DNA of 64,000 bases from Micromonospora purpureochromogenes (GTDB taxonomy: Bacteria > Actinomycetota > Actinomycetes > Mycobacteriales > Micromonosporaceae): positions 3,038,001-3,102,000 of the forward strand of contig NZ_LT607410.1 of NCBI RefSeq assembly GCF_900091515.1, in the 5' to 3' direction. Below the pieces are notes generated by a model. That model saw nothing but the letters and a program-made list of their open reading frames with translations. It searched no databases and was not told the DNA's origin. Below are positions 57,487 through 64,000 of this stretch, piece after piece. Position 1 is the stretch's first letter, and every line of letters starts with the position of its first letter. The position numbers were made by a program, and so were the translations under genes.

Positions 57487-58467
57487 TCACTCCCCGTCGT
57501 AGGTGATGAGGTGGCACAGCGCGGGGAGGCTCCCCGCGGCCAGTCGGTCGAGCACGTCGGGCAGGTCCGCGAAGCGCGACCGGCCGGTGAGCAGCGCGTC
57601 GAAGACCGGGTCGGCGAGCAGCTCCAGGGCCAGCGCCATCCGGTCGGCGTAGCTTCGCCGGGCCGCCCGGGCCGGCGATACCGTGCCGACCTGGCTGCTG
57701 CGGATGGTCAACCGGCCGGAGTGGAACGACCCGCCCAGCGACAGTTCGACCGGCCGGTCGCCGTACCAGCTCAGCTCGACCACCGTGCCCTCCGGCGCGA
57801 GCAGGTCGATGGCCCGCTGCAACCCGGGGCCGGTCGCGCTGGCGTGCACCACCAGGTCCCGCCCGCCGGCCGCGTCGTCGGGCGACGCGAACCCGACGCC
57901 CAGCGCCGCGGCCACCGCCGCCCGCGCCGGGTCGGTGTCCACCAGCTCGACGCGTACGCCGGGGAAGCGGGCCAGCAGCGCCGCGACGGCGCAGCCCACC
58001 ATGCCGGCGCCCACCACGCTGACCCGGTCGCCGACCAGGGGCGCGGCGTCCCAGAGCGCGTTCACCGCCGTCTCCACCGTGCCGGCCAGCACCGCCCGGG
58101 CCGCCGGCACGCCGTCGGGCACCGGCGTCACGGCCGAGGCCGGCACGACGTACGCGCTCTGGTGCGGGTGCAGGCAGAAGACGGTACGCCCGCGCAGCCG
58201 CGCCGGACCGGCCTCGACCACGCCGACGCTGAGGTAGCCGTACTTGACCGGGGCGGGGAAGTCGCCCTCCTGGAACGGGGCGCGCATCGCCGCGTACTGG
58301 CCGGCCGGCACGCCGCCGGTGAAGACCAGCGTCTCGGTGCCCCGGCTGACCCCCGAGTACAGCGCGCGTACCAGGACCTCGTCGGGGCCCGGCTCCGGTA
58401 GCGTCACCGGGCGGATCTCACCCACGCCGGGGGAGCGGAGCCAGAAGGCGCGGGCGTCGCGGATCAC
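57487..58467 (-). CDS. MDR-type alcohol dehydrogenase without structural zinc
   Basis: A 326-residue medium-chain dehydrogenase. [22 protein letters not shown] is the catalytic-domain start, [18 protein letters not shown] the substrate-loop region, and [22 protein letters not shown] the NAD(P) motif. The structural-zinc four-Cys loop is absent. The family resembles bacteriochlorophyllide-type and sugar-alcohol dehydrogenases. The GTG at 58467 begins the minus-strand operon, 95 bases from the divergent CDP-alcohol-transferase gene. It probably oxidises a sugar or alcohol intermediate. Confidence 0.85.
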   Translation of the reverse strand: MIRDARAFWLRSPGVGEIRPVTLPEPGPDEVLVRALYSGVSRGTETLVFTGGVPAGQYAAMRAPFQEGDFPAPVKYGYLSVGVVEAGPARLRGRTVFCLHPHQSAYVVPASAVTPVPDGVPAARAVLAGTVETAVNALWDAAPLVGDRVSVVGAGMVGCAVAALLARFPGVRVELVDTDPARAAVAAALGVGFASPDDAAGGRDLVVHASATGPGLQRAIDLLAPEGTVVELSWYGDRPVELSLGGSFHSGRLTIRSSQVGTVSPARAARRSYADRMALALELLADPVFDALLTGRSRFADLPDVLDRLAAGSLPALCHLITYDGE

Positions 58468-58562
58468 GCGGATGTTCTCCTCATCTGGCCGCCGGACCGA
58501 ACCGAACGGCCATCCGCTCCGTGTTTCCTGTCGAGGCCGTCGATCATAAACACGGAGGCAGG

Positions 58563-59345
58563 GTGTCCAAGGTTCGAACCGGTCCGGTGATCGGCCTGAC
58601 CGCCCAGATCGTCCTGCTCGCCGGGCTGGCCGCGACCGTCGGGCTCGACGTCGCCGGCTGGCTGGCCGGCGTCGCGTACGGCATCGGGCTCTGCGGGGCG
58701 CTCGACCGGGGCCTGCGCCGGCGCGGCGCGGACCGGTTGGGCCCGGCGGACCGGGTGACGCTGACCCGGGCGGTGCTCGTCGGCGGGGTGACCGCCCTGG
58801 TGGTGGACGGCGTCGACGCGGCGGCGCCGCTGGCCGTGCTGGTGCCGATGGCCGCGGTGGCGCTCGCCCTGGACGCCGTCGACGGCTGGGTGGCCCGGCG
58901 CACCGGCACCGCCAGCGCGCTCGGCGCCCGTTTCGACATGGAGGTCGACGCCTTCCTCATCCTGGTGCTCAGCGTCCACGTGGCGCCGTCCACCGGCGGC
59001 TGGGTGCTCGCCATCGGCGCGATGCGGTACGCCTTCGTCGCGGCGAGCTGGGTGCTGCCCTGGCTGCGCGGGACGCTGCCGCCGCGGTACTGGCGCAAGG
59101 TGGTGGCCGCGGCTCAGGGGGTGCTGCTGCTGGTCGCCACGGCGGAGGTGCTGCCCGCGCCGGCGACCGCCGTCGTGCTGGCGGCCTCGCTGGCGGTGCT
59201 GGTCGAGTCGTTCGGCCACGACGTCGGCTGGCTCTGGTGGCATCGCCGGGTCCGGATCGCCCCCGTACGCCGTCCGACGCCGGCTCCCCGGCCGGTGCGG
59301 GAGACCGTCGCCGAGCGCCCGCTCGCCGCGCACCAGCCCGTCTGA
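58563..59345 (+). CDS. CDP-alcohol phosphatidyltransferase
   Basis: A 260-residue membrane enzyme. DAVDGWVARRTG with ALGARFDMEVDAF completes the D-G-x2-A-R-x8-G-x3-D-x3-D signature of the CDP-alcohol phosphotransferases. About six membrane spans surround it. The GTG at 58563 has GGAGG four bases upstream. The family joins CDP-diacylglycerol or CDP-alcohols to an acceptor alcohol, so this gene gives the locus a lipid-linked product. It is divergent from the operon of seven genes and is followed by the sulfatase-fold enzyme, probably co-transcribed. Confidence 0.88.
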   Translation: MSKVRTGPVIGLTAQIVLLAGLAATVGLDVAGWLAGVAYGIGLCGALDRGLRRRGADRLGPADRVTLTRAVLVGGVTALVVDGVDAAAPLAVLVPMAAVALALDAVDGWVARRTGTASALGARFDMEVDAFLILVLSVHVAPSTGGWVLAIGAMRYAFVAASWVLPWLRGTLPPRYWRKVVAAAQGVLLLVATAEVLPAPATAVVLAASLAVLVESFGHDVGWLWWHRRVRIAPVRRPTPAPRPVRETVAERPLAAHQPV

Positions 59346-59401
59346 GCCGCACCGATCGCCCGGCCGGCCGGCCGGGGGTAGCCCAGGGAAGGGACATCGC
59401 A

Positions 59402-61294
59402 GTGTCAGTGCTGTCGCGCCTGCGCCGTCGGGCCACGGCGGAGGGACCGGCCCGCCCGGCCGACCCGACGCCGGAGCCTCGCCCCGACGGGGCGGCCCTC
59501 GACCCGCCCGCCGGCCCCTCCGTCGGGGCGGCGGCCGTCGACGCCGCGTCCGCGCCGGCCCCCGAGCTTCCCGCCGGGGCGGAGGATCCCGACGCTCCGA
59601 TCGCGTCGGAGCCGGCCGGCGCCACGACGGACGACGCCGTCGCCGGTGGACGGGGACGACGGGTGCGTACCGTCGCGGCGCGGGTGACCACCGTGGCGGC
59701 CGGCCTGCTCGTCTTCGCCGTGCTGGTCGCGCCGAACCGGCTCGACCAGCTCGGCCCCGCCGCGTTTCTGCGCATCCCGGTCGAGGGGCTGGTCGCCGCC
59801 GCGCTGCTGTTGGTGCTGCGCGGCGTGGCCCGGCGGGCGGTGGCGGTGCTGTGCGGCGTCGCGCTCGGGCTGCTCGCCGTCGTCAAGCTGCTCGACATGG
59901 GCATGTCCGCCAGCCTCGCCCGCCCCTTCGACCTGGTCCTCGACTGGGTGCTGCTGGACGACGCGTACGGCTTCGTCCGCGACTCCGTCGGCCGGGCCGG
60001 CGCGGTCGGCGCGATCGTGGCGCTGGTCGCCGCGGTCGGCGCCTTGGTGGTGCTGACCACCCGGTCGGTGCTCCGGCTGGCCCGGCTGGTGTCCCGGCAC
60101 GACCGCCGGGCGGTCCGGGTGCTGGCGGGGTGCGCGGCGGTCTGGGTCGCCGGCGCGACGATCGGCGTGCCGGTCGCCGACTCGGGGACGTCCAGGCTGG
60201 TCGGCCAGCATGTCGGCCAGCTGGGTGCCGGGCTGCGGGACCGGGAGGCCTTCGCCGCCGAGGCCGCCGACGACGCCTTCCGCGACGCCCCGGGCGACGA
60301 GTTGCTCACCGCCCTGCGCGGCAAGGACGTGATCGTCGCGTTCGTGGAGAGCTACGGCCGGGACGCGGTGCAGGACCCGGAGTTCGCCCCGCAGGTCGGC
60401 GAGGTGCTCGACGGCGGTACGCGCCGGCTCGCCGAGCGGGGCTTTCACGCCCGCAGCGGTTTTCTCACCTCACCCACCGCCGGCGGGGGGAGTTGGCTGG
60501 CGCACGACACGCTGCTGTCCGGGCTCTGGGTGGACAACCAGCAACGTCACCTCAGCCTGCTGGCCGGCGACCGGCTCACCCTCAACGGCGCGTTCCGGCG
60601 GGCCGGCTGGCAGACGGTGGGGGTGATGCCGGCGGCCACCCAGCCCTGGCCGGAGAAGAGCTTCTTCGGTTTCGACCGCTACCACGACGCGGCCGGGCTC
60701 GACTACCGCGGCCCGAAGTTCAACTACGCGCCCATGCCCGACCAGTACACGCTGGCCACCTTCCAGCGGCGGGAACGGGCCACGCCCGGGCACGCGCCGA
60801 TCATGGCGGAGATCCCGCTGATCTCCAGCCACTCACCCTGGGCGGCGATCCCCCGGATGCTCGACTGGGACCACGTCGGCGACGGGTCCGTCTACCGCCG
60901 GCCGACCTCGGTGGCCGTCAACCCGAAGGACGTGGTGGGGCGCAGCGCCACCGAGGTCCGCACCGGCTACCGGCGCTCCATCGAGTACTCGCTGAACAGC
61001 CTTATTTCCTATGTGGAAACGTACGGTGACGACAACCTTGTGCTGGTCTTCCTCGGCGACCACCAGCCCGCGCCGGTGGTGACCGGCGAGGACGCCGGCC
61101 GGGACGTGCCGATCACCATCGTGGCCCACGATCCCGCCGTGCTGGCCCGGGTGGCCGCCTGGGGCTGGGACGAGGGGCTGCGGCCCGGCCCGAGCGCGCC
61201 GGTCTGGCGGATGGACACCTTCCGGGACCGGTTCCTGCGCACCTTCGGCCCGCAGCCGCAGGCCGGGGCGGCCGCCCCGCCGTCGCCCCGCTGA
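59402..61294 (+). CDS. Membrane sulfatase-fold (phosphoethanolamine/phosphoglycerol transferase-like) enzyme
   Basis: A 630-residue protein. A Pro/Ala-rich cytoplasmic tail of ~85 residues precedes about five membrane spans (VTTVAAGLLVFAVLV, VEGLVAAALLLVLRGV, and so on). The extracellular domain is of the alkaline-phosphatase/sulfatase fold: DVIVAFVESYGRDAV is the first metal strand, GGGSWLAHDTLLSGLW holds the region of the nucleophile, FGFDRYHDA and LVLVFLGDHQPAPVV carry metal-binding D-H. The architecture matches LtaS/OpgB-type head-group transferases. The GTG at 59402 has AGGGAAGGG upstream. It may transfer a polar head group to the CDP-alcohol-derived lipid. Confidence 0.82.
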   Translation: MSVLSRLRRRATAEGPARPADPTPEPRPDGAALDPPAGPSVGAAAVDAASAPAPELPAGAEDPDAPIASEPAGATTDDAVAGGRGRRVRTVAARVTTVAAGLLVFAVLVAPNRLDQLGPAAFLRIPVEGLVAAALLLVLRGVARRAVAVLCGVALGLLAVVKLLDMGMSASLARPFDLVLDWVLLDDAYGFVRDSVGRAGAVGAIVALVAAVGALVVLTTRSVLRLARLVSRHDRRAVRVLAGCAAVWVAGATIGVPVADSGTSRLVGQHVGQLGAGLRDREAFAAEAADDAFRDAPGDELLTALRGKDVIVAFVESYGRDAVQDPEFAPQVGEVLDGGTRRLAERGFHARSGFLTSPTAGGGSWLAHDTLLSGLWVDNQQRHLSLLAGDRLTLNGAFRRAGWQTVGVMPAATQPWPEKSFFGFDRYHDAAGLDYRGPKFNYAPMPDQYTLATFQRRERATPGHAPIMAEIPLISSHSPWAAIPRMLDWDHVGDGSVYRRPTSVAVNPKDVVGRSATEVRTGYRRSIEYSLNSLISYVETYGDDNLVLVFLGDHQPAPVVTGEDAGRDVPITIVAHDPAVLARVAAWGWDEGLRPGPSAPVWRMDTFRDRFLRTFGPQPQAGAAAPPSPR

Positions 61295-61373
61295 GCCGGG
61301 AGGGATTTTCGAACGGAGCGGACCAGCCCGGATAAGCTGATCGACCCGGACGAGATCGACAGACGGGAGCACC

Positions 61374-61709
61374 GTGGGCAGGCGATCGGAGGTCGCCCAG
61401 GCGGCCACGAGTGCCGGCCTGGTGGTCATCGCCCACACCTGGCTCGGCACGGCCGCCGCGAATGCACTGTGGATCGGAAGGGATTCGCCCGGCGAGTGGA
61501 CCTTCTACTTCGGCGCGGCCAGCTGTCTTCTCCTGCCGGTGACCGTGGCCGCGGGTTGGTTGCTGACCCGCCTGCCCAGGTCCAGGTACCTCGGGCGGGG
61601 TGCGCTCGTGGGGACAGCGACCGTGACCGTCCTCGCCGCAGCGGCGGCGGTGACGGGGTGGGCGCCGCCGTGGATCAGCGAAGGCTGGACCGGCACCGGC
61701 TCGAGCTGA
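61374..61709 (+). CDS. Small three-span membrane protein
   Basis: A 111-residue protein with three hydrophobic segments (TSAGLVVIAHTWLGTAAANALWI, FYFGAASCLLLPVTVAAGWLL, GALVGTATVTVLAAAAAVTGW). The GTG at 61374 has CGGGAG upstream. It stands alone between the sulfatase-fold gene and the FUSC gene. Function unknown. Confidence 0.65.
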   Translation: MGRRSEVAQAATSAGLVVIAHTWLGTAAANALWIGRDSPGEWTFYFGAASCLLLPVTVAAGWLLTRLPRSRYLGRGALVGTATVTVLAAAAAVTGWAPPWISEGWTGTGSS

Positions 61710-61788
61710 CGGCGAGCGCGGCGGGCACGCTCACCCGGCACCCCGTCGCGACACCCGCCGGCCGTCGACCGGGATACGACCGGCGGGC

Positions 61789-62913
61789 TCAGGTGTTCGG
61801 CAGCCCGAGCGCCTCGTCGACCCGTCCCAGCACGGCCGCGTCGTCCACCCCGACCCCGCGCAGCAGGTCGATGGCGGTGGCCCGGATCTGGCCCACGATC
61901 ATGATCAGTGGCAGCGGCGGGTCGGCCCGGAGCATCCGGGCGGCGAGGCGTACCGCCTGCAGGGCGGCGTGGTCGGCGCGTTCCGCGTGCCGGTCCGCGT
62001 CGGAGTGTCCACCGAGGTCGGTGGAGAGGGCGTCGGCGGCGGCGCGCACCGCCTCGCCGAGCGCCCGGATCGCCTCGCTCAGCTCCGGTGGGGCCGGCGT
62101 GCCGAGCCGGGTCAGCGTCACGCCGTTGCGGGCCAGCACCCGGATGTTGCGTACCGCGTAGTCGAGCTGGTGGCAGGTGGCCTCGACCTCCGCGACCTGG
62201 TCGAGGTGGCGGCGCTTGCGGACCCGCAGCCGCAGCGACTCGCTGCAGGCCTGCACGGCGACGCGGAAGCGGTCCACGCAGCCGTCCACCTCGCGGGCCC
62301 GGTCCAGCGCCGCGCGGGCGGCCTTCTCGTCGGCGCCGGCCAGGGCCCGGTCGATCCGGTCGAGCAGGTCGGCCAGGTCGCCGTAGGTGCGCCGGGCCTC
62401 GGCGACGAGCGGGCCGAGCGGGTCCCGGGCCACCATGAGCTGGCTGGCGGCCAGCGCCACCGCGCCGCCGATCAGCGCGTCGACGAACCGGAACGGCACC
62501 AGCCCGCCGCCCTGCGGCGCGGCCACCGCGACCAGGTAGAGCGCGGAGACGGCGGCCTGGACGGTGAGCCTGCTGCTCGCTCCGATGGTCAGCATGAGGC
62601 CGATGGTCAGCAGCAGCACGAGGAAGACGGTGCCGGTGCCGGGGCCGAGCGACTGCACGGCCAGGTCGGCGGCGAGCACCCCGGCGGCCACCCCGAGCAC
62701 CATCTCGACGGTCTGCCGCAGCCGCTTCCCGCGCGCCTCGCCGAGCACGATCAGCGCGGCGCTCGGCGCGAAGAACGGATCCGGGTGGCCGATCAGCCGG
62801 GCCGCGACGATCCACGCGACGGTGGCCGCCGCGGCCGCCTCCAGCGCCGGCCGCCAGCCCTGCCGCAGCCGGCCGACGGCGGACCCCGCCCACTTCCGGG
62901 CCATGCCCGCCAT
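61789..62913 (-). CDS. FUSC-type (aromatic-acid exporter-like) membrane protein
   Basis: A 374-residue protein. The N-terminal half has about five membrane spans (ALEAAAAATVAWIVAARLIG, MVLGVAAGVLAADLAV, VFLVLLLTIGLMLTIGAS, VQAAVSALYLVAVAAP, VDALIGGAVALAASQLMVA), with HPDPFFAPSAALIVLGEARGKRLRQTVEMVLG as the FUSC/ArAE signature. The C-terminal half is a cytoplasmic coiled-coil-like helical domain (LADLLDRIDRALAGADEKAARAALDRAREVD). Efflux of aromatic acids is the family guess. No operon partner. Confidence 0.82.
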   Translation of the reverse strand: MAGMARKWAGSAVGRLRQGWRPALEAAAAATVAWIVAARLIGHPDPFFAPSAALIVLGEARGKRLRQTVEMVLGVAAGVLAADLAVQSLGPGTGTVFLVLLLTIGLMLTIGASSRLTVQAAVSALYLVAVAAPQGGGLVPFRFVDALIGGAVALAASQLMVARDPLGPLVAEARRTYGDLADLLDRIDRALAGADEKAARAALDRAREVDGCVDRFRVAVQACSESLRLRVRKRRHLDQVAEVEATCHQLDYAVRNIRVLARNGVTLTRLGTPAPPELSEAIRALGEAVRAAADALSTDLGGHSDADRHAERADHAALQAVRLAARMLRADPPLPLIMIVGQIRATAIDLLRGVGVDDAAVLGRVDEALGLPNT

Positions 62914-62952
62914 CGCGACTCCACCGGCCGTACGCCGGATCTTGGCGTCCGG

Positions 62953-63786
62953 TCAGGACGTCGGCACTACCCCCGAGGCAGCGTCCGGCAAACGTGGACG
63001 GCGGGTGGCGGGCACCACCAGCGGCGTGCCGGTCTCCGGGTCCTCGACGATCCGGCACGGCAGCCCGAACACCTCCTGGACCAGTTCGGCGGTGACCACC
63101 TCGCGCGGGTCGCCCTCGGCGACCACCCGGCCGTCGCGCATAGCGATCAGGTGGGTGGCGTAGCGGGCGGCGTGGTGCAGGTCGTGCAGCACCGCCACCA
63201 GCGTCCGGCCCTGCTCCTCGTGCAGCCGGGCGCACAGGTCCAGCACCTCGATCTGGTGGGCGACGTCCAGCCAGGTGGTCGGCTCGTCGAGCAGCAGCAG
63301 CGGCGTCTGCTGGGCCAGCGCCATGGCGATCCAGACCCGCTGCCGCTGCCCGCCGGAGAGCTCGTCGACCGGGCGGTCGGCCAGCTCGGCGACGCCGGTG
63401 GCGGCCATCGACTCGGCGACCACCCGTTCGTCCTCTCGGGACCACTGCCGCAGCAGCCCCTGGTGCGGGTAGCGGCCGCGGGCGACCAGGTCGGCCACCG
63501 TGATGCCGTCCGGCGCCACCGACGACTGCGGCAGCAGGCCGAGGGTACGGGCCACCGCCCGGGACGGCAGCGCGTGGATGTCCCGCCCGTCGAGCAGCAC
63601 CGTCCCGGCGCGTGGCCGCAGCGTCCGGGCCAGGGCCCGCAGCAGCGTCGACTTGCCGCAGGCGTTCGGCCCGATCACCACGGTGAACGACCCGTCCGGT
63701 ACGGCCACCGACAGCCCCTCCGCGACGATCCGCCGCTCGTACGCCAGGGTCAGCCCGACCCCGTCCAGGCGTGGGTGTCCCGACAC
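62953..63786 (-). CDS. Siderophore/iron ABC transporter ATP-binding protein (FecE/FepC type)
   Basis: A 277-residue ATPase. GPNACGKST (39-47) is Walker A (with Ala instead of Gly in the fourth position), [27 protein letters not shown] the Q-loop and FepC-type signature, [18 protein letters not shown] the ABC signature and [16 protein letters not shown]alker [18 protein letters not shown] carries the switch His. The GTG at 63786 has AAGGAGGTCAC upstream. It follows the permease gene whose end is at 63797 and completes ferric-siderophore import with a binding protein located beyond the window. Confidence 0.92.
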   Translation of the reverse strand: MSGHPRLDGVGLTLAYERRIVAEGLSVAVPDGSFTVVIGPNACGKSTLLRALARTLRPRAGTVLLDGRDIHALPSRAVARTLGLLPQSSVAPDGITVADLVARGRYPHQGLLRQWSREDERVVAESMAATGVAELADRPVDELSGGQRQRVWIAMALAQQTPLLLLDEPTTWLDVAHQIEVLDLCARLHEEQGRTLVAVLHDLHHAARYATHLIAMRDGRVVAEGDPREVVTAELVQEVFGLPCRIVEDPETGTPLVVPATRRPRLPDAASGVVPTS

Positions 63787-63796
63787 GTGACCTCCT

Positions 63797-64000
63797 TCAA
63801 TTCCGTCCGGCCCGCCGCGCGGCGAGCAACCACACCAGGTACGTCCCGCCGAGCACGCCGGTCACCACGCCCACCGGGAGCTGCTGGCCGGCGAGGGTGC
63901 GCTGCGCCACCAGGTCCGCCCCGACCAGCAGCACCGCACCGGTGAGCGCCGAGGCCACCAGGTTCGGCCCGGGCGCGCGGGTGAGCCGGCGGGCCAGGTG
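63797..64000 (-). CDS. FecCD-type iron-siderophore permease, C-terminal part
   Basis: Reading from the window edge toward the stop at 63797, the frame gives [21 protein letters not shown], then [13 protein letters not shown], then [23 protein letters not shown]. The [19 protein letters not shown] end is diagnostic for BtuC/FecCD permeases. The stop lies 10 bases before the ATPase GTG. The remainder of the gene is outside the window. Confidence 0.9.
   Translation of the reverse strand, partial: HLARRLTRAPGPNLVASALTGAVLLVGADLVAQRTLAGQQLPVGVVTGVLGGTYLVWLLAARRAGRN

Overview
The window is very G+C-rich, dense DNA with many GTG starts, several TTG starts, Shine-Dalgarno-rich operons and a number of apparently leaderless genes. 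The protein families seen (ACT_holin-X, DUF3618, DUF6098, an erythromycin-esterase homologue, a tetratricopeptide STAND ATPase, F420/flavin oxidoreductases, GH26, GH87 and ricin-type lectins) point to a filamentous actinomycete. Micromonosporaceae, probably Micromonospora, is my inference and rests on no database search. I saw no rRNA, tRNA, CRISPR array, integrase or intact transposase.

Layout, left end. 1-5765 carries the tail of a quinone-oxidoreductase-like gene, a small membrane protein, a secreted protein, and a three-gene redox operon (two luciferase-like monooxygenases and an F420-type reductase). That operon is divergent from a MarR regulator across two palindromic operators. 6084-12746 is an exopolysaccharide locus: a membrane glycosyltransferase with an apparent frameshift, a cellulose-synthase-like GT2, two tandem membrane-anchored GH26 enzymes and a membrane-anchored CBM35 protein. 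12767-16701 holds an erythromycin-esterase homologue, a DUF6098 protein, a SPASM radical-SAM enzyme next to a 56-residue acidic protein, and a membrane protein. 16905-19805 is a large secreted sugar-dehydrogenase/PKD/ricin protein. 19962-22804 is a STAND ATPase-TPR protein translationally coupled to a two-TM protein that carries the same short Gly-rich motif.

Middle. 22944-24404 has an alpha/beta hydrolase and a MOSC protein. 24468-33465 is an alpha-glucan utilisation locus: secreted GH87, LacI regulator, lipoprotein, two permeases and a GH13 glucosidase. 33626-39730 is a scarred, mosaic region with a secreted beta-propeller protein, gene fragments (including a decapitated discoidin-repeat gene) and small orphan genes. 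39730-43527 has a NYN-LOTUS RNase-like protein and a three-gene envelope cassette.

Right end. 43084-52014 is a glycan/redox locus: a membrane-anchored molybdopterin oxidoreductase, an epimerase, glycosyltransferases, a DUF2064 protein, a methyltransferase and a two-component system. Three of its intergenic regions share TTACCG/TTACGG boxes. 52120-52692 is an ECF sigma factor. 52778-61294 is a tightly packed divergent locus that combines GTP cyclohydrolase II, a RibD-type reductase, a divergent PTPS/QueD-like protein, an alcohol dehydrogenase, a GT4, a methyltransferase, a YbhN-type flippase-like protein, a CDP-alcohol phosphotransferase and a sulfatase-fold membrane enzyme. The window ends with a small membrane protein, a FUSC-type protein and a siderophore ABC ATPase with the tail of its permease.

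The strongest candidates for new biology are the motif-sharing STAND/membrane pair (19962-22804), the pterin-like/glycolipid locus (52778-61294) and the box-linked two-component glycan locus (43520-52097).
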